From Sphingomonadaceae bacterium (lineage in GTDB: Bacteria > Pseudomonadota > Alphaproteobacteria > Sphingomonadales > Sphingomonadaceae), in the NCBI GenBank assembly GCA_025056155.1, contig JANWWL010000005.1, positions 248,001-312,000 of the forward strand: a DNA stretch of 64,000 nt. Reading direction: 5' to 3'. Below are positions 34,768 to 44,201 of the stretch, in pieces. The position numbers and the translations under genes were made by a program. The notes beneath the pieces were generated by a model. The model saw nothing but the letters and a program-made list of their open reading frames with translations. It was not told where the DNA came from and searched no databases. How positions within the stretch are numbered: position 1 is the first letter of the stretch; every line of letters starts with the position of its first letter.

Positions 34768-35948
34768 CGATGCCGAGCCAGCCGGTCGAGCGCCTGATCG
34801 AGATCGGCCACGAGATCGGCCGGATCCTCAAGCCCCACCGAAACCCGGTACATCCGCCCTGGCCCGGGCAGGGGCTTAAGCCGCCGGCGCGCGCGCACGG
34901 GGAGGATGAGCGACTCGTAGCCCCCCCACGAGAAGCCCAGGCGGAAGTGCCGCATGTCATCGCACAGCACGGCGTCGTCGCCCGGCTCGCCCTCTTTCAG
35001 CACGAAGGAGAAGACCCCGGCCGCACCCGTGAAGTCGCGGGCCCAGACGTCGTGGCCGGGGCAGCCCGGCAGGGCCGGGTGCAACACTCGCTCCACGAGC
35101 GGATGGGCCGCCAGATGCCGGGCGAGCTGCAGGCCCGTTTCGCCCTGGCGGCGCAAGCGCAGCGGCAAGGTGCGCAGGCCCCGCAGCATCAGGGCCGCTT
35201 CGTCGGCCGCCACGCACTGACCCAGCATCCAGGCAAGCCGGCGCACGCGTTCGAACCAACCGGGCCGGGCCGCAACCGCGCCCATCACGGCATCGGCATG
35301 GCCGCCCACGTGCTTGGTAAGCGACTGCATGACCAGGTCGCAGCCGGCGGCGATGCCCCGGAACAGCACCGACGCCGCCCAGCTGTTGTCGAGCAAGGTG
35401 GGAATGCCCGCCGCGCGGGCCGCGGCGGCAATGGCGGGCACGTCCTGCACCTCGAAGCTGAGCGAGCCCGGGCTCTCCAGGATGACGAGCCGGGTCGTGG
35501 GTCGGAACCGTTCGGCCAACGCGGCACCGGCCAGGGGATCGTACACTTCGGTCTCGATGCCGAACTCGGCCGCCAAGCCCATCAAGAAGTCGAGCGTGGG
35601 CTCGTACGCGCTGTCGGGGACGAGCACGTGATCACCCGGCCGCACCACGGCGAGGATGGCGCCCGCCAGCGCGGCGACGCCCGAGGGGAACAGCACGGTC
35701 CCCGCCGCCCCGGGCTCGAGCTGGGTGAGCGCTTCGGCCAGCGCCCAGCTCGTGGGCGTGCCCTTGCGCCCGTAGAACAGCCGTCCGGCGGGATCCGCCT
35801 TGGCGGCCTCGAGGGCGACCACGTCCGGGAAGACGACCGTGGAGGCCCGGAACACAGGCGGGTTGACCACGCCCAAGGTCCATTCGGGGCGCCGCCCAGC
35901 CTCGACCGCCAGCGTGTCCACGGGCGGTCCGGCCGGTTTCTCGTCCAT
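34722..35948 (-). CDS. metC: Cystathionine beta-lyase (PLP-dependent)
   Basis: A 408-residue Cys/Met-metabolism PLP enzyme. The phosphate-binding region FPSGVAALAGAIL, the SAYEPT segment that positions the cofactor, DNSWAASVLFRGI with the PLP aspartate, and Lys212 in MQSLTKHVGGHADA (Schiff-base lysine) are all present. WGGYESLILP and RVSVGLEDPADLVADLDQAL close the protein. The YGRKGTPTSWALAEAL pattern is typical of MetC rather than MetB. It makes homocysteine from cystathionine. It is 9 bases downstream of sseA, forming a sulfur-metabolism pair, and overlaps the end of scpA on the other strand. Confidence 0.92.
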   Translation of the reverse strand: MDEKPAGPPVDTLAVEAGRRPEWTLGVVNPPVFRASTVVFPDVVALEAAKADPAGRLFYGRKGTPTSWALAEALTQLEPGAAGTVLFPSGVAALAGAILAVVRPGDHVLVPDSAYEPTLDFLMGLAAEFGIETEVYDPLAGAALAERFRPTTRLVILESPGSLSFEVQDVPAIAAAARAAGIPTLLDNSWAASVLFRGIAAGCDLVMQSLTKHVGGHADAVMGAVAARPGWFERVRRLAWMLGQCVAADEAALMLRGLRTLPLRLRRQGETGLQLARHLAAHPLVERVLHPALPGCPGHDVWARDFTGAAGVFSFVLKEGEPGDDAVLCDDMRHFRLGFSWGGYESLILPVRARRRLKPLPGPGRMYRVSVGLEDPADLVADLDQALDRLARHRQARARSQRGAKGAS

Positions 35949-35957
35949 GGGCCGCCG

Positions 35958-36800
35958 TCAGTCGCCGCCAGTCACGACGGGCACGTCGGGGCATGCGCCC
36001 CATTCGGCCCAGCTGCCGTCGTAAAGGGCGGGGGACTGCGCCCCGAGCAGCGTGGCCGCGAAGACGATGCAGGCGGCCGTGACGCCGGACCCGCAGGTCG
36101 CCACCAGCGGGGCCCGCGGATCCACCCCGGCCGCCCGGAACTCGGCCTCCAGTTCCTCCCGCGGCTTATAGCGGCCGTCCTCGCGAAACAGGCGGGCGTA
36201 GTGCAGGTTGCGCGCGCCCGGGATGTGCCCGGGCCGAACGCCGGGGCGGGCCTCGGGCTCGGTGCCGGCGAAGCGGCCGGGCGAGCGCGCGTCCACCACC
36301 TGCTCGGCTCCGGTCTTCAGGTTCTCGCGCATGTCCGCAAGCGTCCGCACCTGGGTCGGGTCCTGCCACGCGGTGAAGTGCCGGTGGCGCACCACGGGCT
36401 TACCCGACTCCAGCGGGCCATCGGCCGCCTTCCACGCGGCCAGACCGCCATCGAGGATCGCCACGGCGTGCGCCCCGAACACGCGGAACATCCACCAGGC
36501 CCGCGCGGCCGAACGCAACGGGGAATTGTCGTAGACCACGATCCGGCACCCGTCGCCCAAGCCCAGCGCCTGGCAACGGCTCGCGAACTTCTCGGGCGGC
36601 GGCAGCATGTAGGGCAAGGGGCTCGACCGGTCGGCCACCTCGTCGAGGTCGAGGAACACCGCCCCAGGAATGTGCTCCGCCTCGAACTCGGCCCGCGCAT
36701 TGCGCCCATGTTCGGGCAGGAACAGCGTGGCGTCCACGACCCGAAGGTCCGGCGCGCCCAGCTCGGATTTCAGCCAGTCGGCGCTGACGAGGAGTTCCAT
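35958..36800 (-). CDS. sseA: 3-mercaptopyruvate / thiosulfate sulfurtransferase (tandem rhodanese)
   Basis: The 280-residue product has two rhodanese domains. The first, inactive copy starts MELLVSADWLKSELG. The second holds Cys236 in the loop CGSGVTA, the 6-residue signature of mercaptopyruvate sulfurtransferases (CG[ST]GVT) rather than classic thiosulfate rhodaneses (CRxGx[RT]). RPGHIPGARNLHYARLF and YDGSWAEWGACPDVPV are also diagnostic. It probably moves sulfur from cysteine-derived mercaptopyruvate. The ATG at 36800 begins the first domain; metC follows on the same strand. Confidence 0.94.
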   Translation of the reverse strand: MELLVSADWLKSELGAPDLRVVDATLFLPEHGRNARAEFEAEHIPGAVFLDLDEVADRSSPLPYMLPPPEKFASRCQALGLGDGCRIVVYDNSPLRSAARAWWMFRVFGAHAVAILDGGLAAWKAADGPLESGKPVVRHRHFTAWQDPTQVRTLADMRENLKTGAEQVVDARSPGRFAGTEPEARPGVRPGHIPGARNLHYARLFREDGRYKPREELEAEFRAAGVDPRAPLVATCGSGVTAACIVFAATLLGAQSPALYDGSWAEWGACPDVPVVTGGD

Positions 36801-37250
36801 CGACGGCCATCCCCGCAAAGGTGGCACCCCGCCCGGAACGCGAGGACGGGCGGGCCTTAGCCGCGGCGCGCCGGGCCGGCAAGCGCGCGCCCGCCTCAAC
36901 TCCAGGCCCCATCGGCCGTTGCTCCACGTGGGATGGGCGCGCGGATCCCGAGAGTCGGGCCTCCAGGCCAGGGGCCAGGCCGCGTCGGCCGGGGCGTGGA
37001 CCGCCGGCCCTCGGTATCGGGGCCTGGCCCCGACGAGGAGGCGGGCGGCCCGAGTGGCCACCCGCCCCGGACCGCCGCCGCTGGGGCCCAGGCGGTAGGC
37101 CCCGGGGAAGGGCCCCTGGGTGCCGACACCACGGCCCGAGGGGTAGGGTCCACGGAGGGCGGCGCCACGGCCCGGGGGGTCGGGTCCACGCAGGCCGGCG
37201 CGGCCGCCCCGGGGCTGGAGTTTAGGGGTGCCATCGCCGCCGGCCCGGAG
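36801..37250. other. Low-complexity GC-rich region upstream of the PAS-like gene
   Basis: No conserved gene is visible here. The stretch is dominated by GGGGCC, CCCGGG and GGCC words, with an unusually high share of GGG triplets, and contains a 36-base tandem repeat (37129-37200). The frame of the next gene is open through it, but codon use is unlike that gene's body, so it may be untranslated. Confidence 0.45.
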
Positions 37251-37919
37251 GATGAAGGCCGGGCTGGGGCGTCGGTCCGGGCGGCGGGCGGACCGTGGCC
37301 CGCGCCCCGCTTTGCGCGCCCCCCGCACGTCGCGGTCGCCGCCGGTCGAACGACATGCCTCCCGGCGCGCCCCAGCCCGCTCACGGTCGAACGTCGCCTC
37401 GTGCGCCGGGCCGAGGCCGCCTGGCGCGAGGCGGCGGGCGAACGCCCGCTCCCACCCGCCACCGCGCTGGCGAGCTTCGCCGCGTTCACCGATCCGGCGA
37501 TCCTGTTCGCCGCGGCCGGGCCGCCGCCGGCGCGGTTGCGCGTGCTCAAGGTGGGCCGGGCCCTCTCGGCCCTCGACCTGCTGCGGCCAACCGGGGCCGA
37601 TGGCGCCCAGGTCCGTGCCCGACTCGTGGCCGCGGCCCGCGCGGCGTTCGCCCAAGGCGCGCCCCATTGGGTGGAGATCGGCCCCGACGCCGCCCCAGGG
37701 CAGGCGACTCGCCTGGCGCTGAGAGCCATCGCCCTCCCCTTCGCCCCACCCCCCGGGGCGGCCCAGCCCACGGGCCTGGTGCTGGTGGTCGTCTCGTGGC
37801 GCGAGCTCCTGTCGGACGAGGCCACGCGGTCGCTCGCTCAGGAACTCGACCGCCTGCGGCCCGACCCCGCCGGCGGAGCGACGGCCCGGGGGACCGCGCT
37901 CGGCCCCGGCCTGGGATGA
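36933..37919 (+). CDS. Hypothetical protein with a PAS_5-like C-terminal domain
   Basis: The frame is open from ATG 36933, but reliable coding character begins only near 37370. From there the sequence (LVRRAEAAWREAAGERPLPPAT, FTDPAILFAAAGPPPARLRVLKVGRAL, WVEIGPDAAP and a closing strand LVLVVVSWREL) resembles the short PAS_5 family proteins common in Rhodospirillales. Its first 110 predicted residues are glycine/arginine/proline-rich with the tandem unit TARGVGST-GGA and are probably either disordered or not translated. No nearby kinase or regulator explains it. The function is unknown; the start is uncertain, and a GTG near 37404 is a possible alternative. Confidence 0.5.
   Translation: MGARIPRVGPPGQGPGRVGRGVDRRPSVSGPGPDEEAGGPSGHPPRTAAAGAQAVGPGEGPLGADTTARGVGSTEGGATARGVGSTQAGAAAPGLEFRGAIAAGPEDEGRAGASVRAAGGPWPAPRFARPPHVAVAAGRTTCLPARPSPLTVERRLVRRAEAAWREAAGERPLPPATALASFAAFTDPAILFAAAGPPPARLRVLKVGRALSALDLLRPTGADGAQVRARLVAAARAAFAQGAPHWVEIGPDAAPGQATRLALRAIALPFAPPPGAAQPTGLVLVVVSWRELLSDEATRSLAQELDRLRPDPAGGATARGTALGPGLG
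37129..37200. repeat. Two-copy 36-base tandem repeat
   Basis: Unit 1 (37129-37164) and unit 2 (37165-37200) start CCACGGCCCG and end with GGCG, and agree at about 31 of 36 positions. If translated in the frame of the PAS-like gene each unit gives a 12-residue repeat, TARGVGST plus four residues. The length is a multiple of three, so expansion would keep the frame. Confidence 0.7.
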
Positions 37920-38073
37920 ACCGCTGGGAAGCCGCGCTTCGCGGCCCGAACCCCAGCCGGGGCCTGAACCGGCGCCCCCGCCCGGCCACCACGGCCATGC
38001 TGCCCGCTCGGCCGGTTGCAGGCCGCACACCACCCGCGTAAGCGCTCGACCGTCCGCGGCCGAGGAACGCACG

Positions 38074-41000
38074 ATGGCGACCCGAACCCGACGCCCGCCG
38101 CCGGCCGCCCCCGCCGGCGCGTCGCCCTCGGCACTGGCCGACGCCTTCCGCACCGCGCTCCTGGCCCAGGCGCCGGCCGGCGAGCTCGACGGCCTTTCCC
38201 AAACCCAGATCGACCGACTGGTGGAGCTCGCGCTCCAGGCGTTCACGCACCGCCCCGCCGGCGCCCACGTCGTGAAGCTGGGAACGGTCGAGGCCGAGGC
38301 CGGCAGCCGCCGGATGACGCTCGTGCTGGTGACCGACGACATGCCCTTCCTGGTCGACAGCGCCACCGCGGCCATCACTCGGGCGGGGCTCGGCATCGAG
38401 CGGCTGTTGCACCCCGTGCTGTCGGTCGAGCGGGATGCCCAGGGCCACGCCGTGGGCCTCGGCGGGCCCGACGGGCTGCGCGAGTCGATCGTTGTCATGG
38501 AGGTGGAGCGCGCGCCCGCGCGTCGGCGCGCCGAACTGTTAGCCGAGCTCGACCGGGTCTACGCGCACGTGAGGCTGGCGGTCTCAGATTGGCGGGCGAT
38601 GCTCGATCGACTTCACGCGGCCGCCCGCCGGCTCAACGACTCCCCGCCGCCGGTGGCCCCCTTTGTCCTGGCCGAGAACGTCGCCTTCCTCGAGTGGCTC
38701 GCGGCCGACAACTTCACCTTCCTGGGTTCGCTCGACGCGCAGGGCCCCAAGGGAATCCTGAAGGATCCCGAACGGTTCCCCCCGCCGCCCGAGCCCGAAG
38801 GCCAGCCCGAACAGCCGGTGGTCGTCGGCAAGTCGACCCTGGTGGCCACGGTGCATCGGGCGGTGCCGATGGATCTGGTCACGGTGCGCCGATACGACGC
38901 CCAAGGGCGTATCGAGGGATCGGCACGGTTCCTGGGCCTCTTCACCTCGGCCGCGCTGGCCGAAAGCCCGCGCCGCGTGCCCCTCGTGCGCCGCAAGGTG
39001 GCCCAGGTAACCGAAGCGCTGGGCCTCGATCCTCGGGGACACGCGGGCCGGGCGCTGGCCCACGTGATCGAGACCTTCCCGCGCGAGATCCTCTTCCAGG
39101 TCGACGCCGAGCGGTTGCGCACCATGGCGCAAGGGCTGCTGTCGCTGCTCGACCGGCCGCGGCCCCGGCTGTTCGTGAACCGCGATCCCGCCACCGGCGC
39201 CCTCTCGGTGCTCGTCTACGTGCCGCGCGACGTCTATTCGGCCGAGGTGCGCCAGCGGCTCGCCGGGATGCTGGCCGATGCGACGGGCGGCGAAGTGAGC
39301 CGCTTCGAGGTCGAGCTGCGCAGCGAAGGGCTGGCCCGAGTCAACTTCGTGGTGGTGGGGGCTCGCGCCGACGTCGACGAGGCGGCGCTCGACGCGCGCC
39401 TGGCCCGGCTCCTGCGCGGGTGGGACGAGGCGCTGGCCGCGGCCCTTGCCGAGCGCGCCGGGCCCCTGCGCGCGGCCAGGCTCGCCCTCACCTTCGGGCG
39501 GGCGTTTCCGCCGGGCTACCGGGCCAGCTTCGACCCGGCCACGGCGGCCGAGGATCTTCTGCGCCTGGCGGACCTGTCCACCCCGGCCGACCGCAAGGTG
39601 GCCCTCTACGTCCGCCCCGACGATCCACCCACCACGCTGCGCTTGAAGATCTATCGCTTGAGCGAAATCATCCCGCTGTCGGAAGCCGTGCCGATGCTCG
39701 AGAATTTCGGCTTCCGCGTGATCGCCGAGACGCCCCACGCGCTGGCCCACGGGGTGGGAGCGTTCATCCACGACTTCCGGCTGGAAGGGCCGCCGCGGCC
39801 CGCGGATCTGGGGGTCTTCCGCGCCCGGATCGAGCCCGCGCTCGAAGCCGTGCTGCAAGGTCGGCAAGAGAACGACCCGTTCAACGCGCTCATTCCCTCG
39901 GTCGGCCTGTCGGCCGAAGAGGCCGACTGGTTCCGGGCCTGGTTCCGCTACCTGCGGCAGACCGGGATCTCCTACTCGATGGGCCACGTGGTGGACGTGC
40001 TGCGCCGCAACGCCGAGCTCACGCGACTCCTGATCGCCCGGTTCCGCGCCCGCTTCGGCCCCCACCCCGATCCGGGGGCCGAAGCCGAGGCCGACCGGCG
40101 TTTCGCCGCCGGGCTGGCCGACGTCCCCTCCCTCGACGACGACAACATCCTCTCGCTGTTCCGCACGCTGGTGGGCGCCATGCGGCGCACCAACGCCTTC
40201 GTGCCCGGCCGGCCCGAGGCGTTGGCCTTCAAGTTCGACAGCGGGGCCATCCCCCACCTGCCGCAGCCCCGGCCCTGGCGCGAGATCTGGGTCCATTCCC
40301 CGCGGGTCGAGGGCGTCCACTTGCGCGGCGGTCGGATCGCGCGCGGGGGGGTGCGCTGGTCGGACCGGCGGGACGATTTCCGCACCGAAATCCTGGGGCT
40401 CCTCAAGGCGCAAATGGTGAAGAACGCCGTGATCGTGCCCACCGGTGCCAAGGGCGGCTTCTATCCCAAGCAGCTGCCCGATCCGGCCCAGCGCGACGCC
40501 TGGGCCGCCGAGGGGCGCGAGGCCTACCGAATCTTCATCCGCGCGCTCCTGTCGCTCACCGACAACCTCGACGCCGAGGGTCGGGTCGTCCCGCCGGAGT
40601 TCGTCGTCCGCCACGACCCGGACGATCCCTATCTCGTTGTTGCCGCCGACAAGGGCACGGCGAGCTTCTCCGACGACGCCAACGCCATCGCGCGCCACCT
40701 GGGCTTCTGGCTGGACGACGCCTTCGCAAGCGGCGGCTCGACCGGCTACGATCACAAGGGCATGGGCATCACGGCCCGGGGGGCCTGGGTGTCGGTGGTG
40801 CGGCATTTCGCCGAACTGGGCGTCGACGTCCACCGCGAGCCCATCACCGTGGTGGGGGTGGGCGACATGTCGGGCGACGTCTTCGGCAACGGCCTGTTGC
40901 GCTCGAAGTCCCTGCGCCTGGTGGCGGCCTTCGACCATCGCCACATCTTCCTCGACCCCGACCCCGACCCGGCCGCAAGCTACGCCGAGCGCCGCCGGCT

Positions 41001-42723
41001 GTTCCGCCTCGAACGCTCCTCCTGGGCCGACTACGACCCCGCGCGCCTGTCGCGCGGCGGGGGCGTCTTCCCGCGCAGCCAGAAGTCCATCCCCCTGTCG
41101 CCCGAGATGCGGGCGCGCCTGGGGGTGAGCGCCGAGCGGATGACGCCGTCGGAGCTCATCTCCGCCATCCTCAAGGCGCCCGTCGACCTCATCTGGTTCG
41201 GCGGCATCGGCACCTTCGTGAAGGCCGAGGCCGAGAGCCACGCCGACGTAGGCGACCGTGCGAACGACGCCCACCGCGTGAACGCCGAGGACCTGCGGGC
41301 CAAGGTGGTGGCCGAAGGGGCCAACCTGGCCGTGACCCAACGGGGCCGCGTCGCCTTCGCCCTGGCCGGGGGGCGGATCAACACCGACTTCATCGACAAT
41401 TCCGCCGGGGTCGACACGTCCGACCGGGAAGTGAACATCAAGATCGCCCTACGCCCGGCCGTGGCCGAGGGTCGCCTGACCCCCGCCGCCCGCCACGCCC
41501 TGCTGGCCCACATGACCGACGAGGTGGCGGCCCTCGTGCTCGAGAACAACGCCGCCCAGACGCTCGCCCTGTCGGTCGAGGAGCGGCGGGCTGCCACGGC
41601 GCTGGCCGACCACGTGCGCCTCATGCAGGCGCTCGAAGAGCGCGGGCGGCTCGACCGGCGGCGAGAGATGCTGCCCGACGATCGCGGGCTTGCCGAGCGC
41701 CGGCAGGCAGGTCGGGGCCTCACGCGGCCGGAACTCGCCGTGCTGCTGGCGTACACCAAGATCGACCTCAAGGACGCCCTGCTGGCGGGCCCCGGCCTCG
41801 ACGACCCCCTGCTCGAGCCCGACCTGTTCGCGGCGTTTCCCGAGCGCTTGCACGAGGCTCACGGCGAGGACCTGCGCCGCCATCCGCTGCGCCGCGAGAT
41901 CCTGGCCACCCGGATCGCCAACCTGCTCGTCAACCGTTGCGGGATGGCGCTCGCCCATGCGCTGGCGGCTGAGCTGGGCGTGGGGCTCGCCCGGATCGGC
42001 TCGGCCTTCGTCGCCGCCCGCCGCCTGTTCGCCCTCGATTCGCTGTGGGACGCCATCGGTGCAACCCGCGTGGCCGAGGACGTGCGCCTCGCCCTCTATG
42101 CCGAGTTCGCCGATGCCGCGCGGGGGCTGGTGGCCGATCTTGCCGTGCGCACAGGGGCCGAACGTCCCAGCGGGCTCGTGGCCCGGCTCGAGCCACCGCT
42201 CGCACGGCTGCGCGCCAAGCTCGACCGACTGCTGCGGCCCGAGCCCCGGGCCCAGGTGAACGCCGTGCGCGCCCGGCTCGAGGCCCTGGGGGCCCCGGCC
42301 CGGCTCGTCGACCGGCTGGCCGAGCTCCACGCCCTGACGGGCGGCGTGGGGATCGCGGCGTTGTCGACCGACCTGGGAGTCGACGAAACCCGGGTGACCT
42401 GCGCCTACACGCACCTCGGCGAAACGCTCGGCCTGGACTGGGCGCGCGGTGCGGCAGCCGGCCTTGCCTCGCAGGATCCGTGGGAGCGGCTGCTCCTGGC
42501 CGGGGTGGTGCGCAGCTTCGAGACGATGCGGCTCGACCTCATGCGCCGGATCCTAAGGCCCGGCGACGATCCCGAAGGCGGCGTCCGGCGTTGGCTGCAG
42601 GAACATGCCACGCTGGTCGAGGAGTTCCGGCGCGCGGTCGAGGCGGCGCGACGCTCGACCCCGAGCCTGGCCATGCTGGCCCACCTGTCGAACACCGCCC
42701 GCGGGGTGCTGGCCGCGACCTGA
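38074..42723 (+). CDS. gdhB: NAD-specific glutamate dehydrogenase, large (GdhB/GDH-180 type)
   Basis: A 1,549-residue enzyme that oxidatively deaminates glutamate to 2-oxoglutarate with NAD. The N-terminal third holds ACT-like regulatory domains ([35 protein letters not shown]). The catalytic region carries [35 protein letters not shown] (about residues 790-800, with the active lysine), [48 protein letters not shown] and [18 protein letters not shown] 38074 has a GAGGA site seven bases upstream. This giant form is typical of alphaproteobacteria and actinobacteria. It is a single gene with its own leader. Confidence 0.96.
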   Translation: MATRTRRPPPAAPAGASPSALADAFRTALLAQAPAGELDGLSQTQIDRLVELALQAFTHRPAGAHVVKLGTVEAEAGSRRMTLVLVTDDMPFLVDSATAAITRAGLGIERLLHPVLSVERDAQGHAVGLGGPDGLRESIVVMEVERAPARRRAELLAELDRVYAHVRLAVSDWRAMLDRLHAAARRLNDSPPPVAPFVLAENVAFLEWLAADNFTFLGSLDAQGPKGILKDPERFPPPPEPEGQPEQPVVVGKSTLVATVHRAVPMDLVTVRRYDAQGRIEGSARFLGLFTSAALAESPRRVPLVRRKVAQVTEALGLDPRGHAGRALAHVIETFPREILFQVDAERLRTMAQGLLSLLDRPRPRLFVNRDPATGALSVLVYVPRDVYSAEVRQRLAGMLADATGGEVSRFEVELRSEGLARVNFVVVGARADVDEAALDARLARLLRGWDEALAAALAERAGPLRAARLALTFGRAFPPGYRASFDPATAAEDLLRLADLSTPADRKVALYVRPDDPPTTLRLKIYRLSEIIPLSEAVPMLENFGFRVIAETPHALAHGVGAFIHDFRLEGPPRPADLGVFRARIEPALEAVLQGRQENDPFNALIPSVGLSAEEADWFRAWFRYLRQTGISYSMGHVVDVLRRNAELTRLLIARFRARFGPHPDPGAEAEADRRFAAGLADVPSLDDDNILSLFRTLVGAMRRTNAFVPGRPEALAFKFDSGAIPHLPQPRPWREIWVHSPRVEGVHLRGGRIARGGVRWSDRRDDFRTEILGLLKAQMVKNAVIVPTGAKGGFYPKQLPDPAQRDAWAAEGREAYRIFIRALLSLTDNLDAEGRVVPPEFVVRHDPDDPYLVVAADKGTASFSDDANAIARHLGFWLDDAFASGGSTGYDHKGMGITARGAWVSVVRHFAELGVDVHREPITVVGVGDMSGDVFGNGLLRSKSLRLVAAFDHRHIFLDPDPDPAASYAERRRLFRLERSSWADYDPARLSRGGGVFPRSQKSIPLSPEMRARLGVSAERMTPSELISAILKAPVDLIWFGGIGTFVKAEAESHADVGDRANDAHRVNAEDLRAKVVAEGANLAVTQRGRVAFALAGGRINTDFIDNSAGVDTSDREVNIKIALRPAVAEGRLTPAARHALLAHMTDEVAALVLENNAAQTLALSVEERRAATALADHVRLMQALEERGRLDRRREMLPDDRGLAERRQAGRGLTRPELAVLLAYTKIDLKDALLAGPGLDDPLLEPDLFAAFPERLHEAHGEDLRRHPLRREILATRIANLLVNRCGMALAHALAAELGVGLARIGSAFVAARRLFALDSLWDAIGATRVAEDVRLALYAEFADAARGLVADLAVRTGAERPSGLVARLEPPLARLRAKLDRLLRPEPRAQVNAVRARLEALGAPARLVDRLAELHALTGGVGIAALSTDLGVDETRVTCAYTHLGETLGLDWARGAAAGLASQDPWERLLLAGVVRSFETMRLDLMRRILRPGDDPEGGVRRWLQEHATLVEEFRRAVEAARRSTPSLAMLAHLSNTARGVLAAT

Positions 42724-42736
42724 ACGCCCGGCCCCG

Positions 42737-42765
42737 TTGCACCACCAGGCCGGGATCGCTACACG
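42737..42765 (+). promoter_or_regulatory. Possible promoter of the rpsF-rpsR-rplI operon
   Basis: TTGCAC (42737-42742) and TACACG (42760-42765) are 17 bases apart, with ATG of rpsF 78 bases downstream. The leader contains the hairpin at 42794-42813. The -10 element is weak, so confidence is modest. Confidence 0.35.
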
Positions 42766-42793
42766 GCCATGCTTCGCAGACGCCAGCCGGAGG

Positions 42794-42813
42794 GCCGATG
42801 CGCGCGCATCGGC
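42794..42813 (+). promoter_or_regulatory. Perfect 8-bp hairpin in the rpsF leader
   Basis: GCCGATGC and GCATCGGC flank a GCGC loop. It lies 30 bases before the rpsF ATG, with no T run after it, so it is not a standard terminator. Many bacteria have an S6:S18-binding structure in this leader that represses the operon; this hairpin is a candidate part of such an element. Confidence 0.4.
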
Positions 42814-42843
42814 AGCGATCGGCATCAGTTGAGGATCATCGGC

Positions 42844-43203
42844 ATGCCGCTGTACGAGCATGTGTATCTGGCGCGGCCCGACCTCGCGCCCGCCCAGGTG
42901 GAAGCGCTGACCCAGGCGCTGGCAAAAGTAGTGAGCGACCACCACGGAACCGTGAGGGGCACGGAATACTGGGGCCTGCGCAACCTGGCCTACCGGATCC
43001 GCAAGAACCGCAAGGCCCATTACGTGCTCATGAACATCGACGCTCCGGCCGAGGCGATCCACGAGCTCGAGCGGCAGGTGCGCATCAACGAGGACGTGCT
43101 GCGGCACCTGACCGTGCGCGTCGACGCGTTCGACGAGGATGGCTCGGCCATGGTCCGCAAGGGCGATCGGGACCGGCGCCGTCGCGAGGAAGGAGGTTGG
43201 TGA
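42844..43203 (+). CDS. rpsF: 30S ribosomal protein S6
   Basis: The 119-residue product starts [20 protein letters not shown] and has the S6 core [24 protein letters not shown] followed by [13 protein letters not shown]. The charged tail [12 protein letters not shown] is common in alphaproteobacteria. ATG 42844 is preceded by a GAGG element. rpsR follows with a one-base overlap; the operon rpsF-rpsR-rplI is conserved and lacks the dnaB or priB insertions found elsewhere. Confidence 0.97.
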   Translation: MPLYEHVYLARPDLAPAQVEALTQALAKVVSDHHGTVRGTEYWGLRNLAYRIRKNRKAHYVLMNIDAPAEAIHELERQVRINEDVLRHLTVRVDAFDEDGSAMVRKGDRDRRRREEGGW

Positions 43204-43427
43204 TGGCGCGGCCCTTCTACCGTCGGCGGAAGAGCTGTCCCTTCTCCGGGCCCAACGCCCCCCGGATCGACTACAAGGACGTGAAGCTGCTGCAGGGCTT
43301 CATCTCGGAACGGGGGAAGATCGTGCCCGCCCGCATCTCCGCCGTGTCGTCCAAGAAGCAGCGCGAGCTGGCCCGGGCCATCAAGCGGGCCCGGCAGCTG
43401 GCCCTGCTGCCGTTCGTGGTGCAGTGA
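43203..43427 (+). CDS. rpsR: 30S ribosomal protein S18
   Basis: A 74-residue basic protein ([54 protein letters not shown]) that binds beside S6 on the 30S platform. A strong AGGAGG site at 43191-43196 lies six bases before the ATG. A single N-terminal cysteine (KSCPFSG) is retained. Confidence 0.97.
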   Translation: MARPFYRRRKSCPFSGPNAPRIDYKDVKLLQGFISERGKIVPARISAVSSKKQRELARAIKRARQLALLPFVVQ

Positions 43428-43428
43428 C

Positions 43429-43980
43429 ATGGCGGGCCAGATGGACGTGATCCTGCTCGAGCGGGTGGAGAAGCTCGGGCGAATGGGCGACGTGGTGAAG
43501 GTGAAGCCAGGCTATGCCCGCAACTTCCTGTTGCCCCGCGGTAAGGCGCTGCGCGCTACCCCTGAGAACCTGGCCCGGTTCGAGGCCGACCGCGCCCGGC
43601 TGGAGGCCGAGAACGCCCGGCGGCGCGAGGCAGCCGAGGCCGAAGCTCGCGCGCTCGACGGGCTTGCGGTCGTCCTGGTGCGCCAGGCCGCCAACACGGG
43701 CGCCCTTTACGGGTCGGTCTCGGCGCGCGACGTGGCCGAAGCGCTCCACGAGCGCGGCCACCGCGTGGCCCGGTCGGCCGTCGTGCTCGATCGGCCGATC
43801 AAGACGCTGGGCCTCCACCCCGTGCGCCTGGTGCTGCATCCGGAGGTGTCGGTGAGCATCACCGTGAACGTCGCTCGCTCGGTGGAGGAGGCCGATCTCC
43901 AGGCCCAGGGCGTGGACCCGACCGCCTTGGAGCGGCAGGAGGGCGAGGGCGAAGCCGAGGGCACGGCGTCGTTGGCCTAG
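43429..43980 (+). CDS. rplI: 50S ribosomal protein L9
   Basis: The N-terminal domain [36 protein letters not shown] is diagnostic, followed by the long connecting helix (about residues 45-78, [20 protein letters not shown]) and the C-terminal domain ([33 protein letters not shown]). The 183-residue length includes an acidic alphaproteobacterial tail. ATG 43429 gives four extra residues; ATG 43441 would match the usual MxVILLE start equally well. Confidence 0.96.
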   Translation: MAGQMDVILLERVEKLGRMGDVVKVKPGYARNFLLPRGKALRATPENLARFEADRARLEAENARRREAAEAEARALDGLAVVLVRQAANTGALYGSVSARDVAEALHERGHRVARSAVVLDRPIKTLGLHPVRLVLHPEVSVSITVNVARSVEEADLQAQGVDPTALERQEGEGEAEGTASLA

Positions 43981-44201
43981 GCGCGCGCCGACGGCCCCTG
44001 GCGTCGTCCGGTCCCCGGAACGGCGCGGGGACGTGGCGGGGCGTGGCCGGGATAAGGTCCGCGCCGGCTCGAGCCGGGCTTCGCGCCCCAGCGGTCTCAG
44101 GCTGAAGAAAGCCCGGTCCGCCGCGCCCCGGGCGCTCTGGCCCCGGAACCCAATCGGCTCGGCCACGTGGGGGCGGGCCAAGGAGCATGCGGGCGGTTCG
44201 G
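43981..44201. other. Convergent intergenic region after rplI
   Basis: No gene is visible between rplI and the convergent CoA-transferase gene. A perfect 14-base palindrome CCGGCTCGAGCCGG is at 44064-44077. No T run follows it on either strand, so a classical terminator is not evident. Confidence 0.4.

Noticed and set aside
44064-44077. Perfect 14-base palindrome CCGGCTCGAGCCGG as a terminator
   Set aside because: No T run follows it on either strand, and short GC palindromes are common here.
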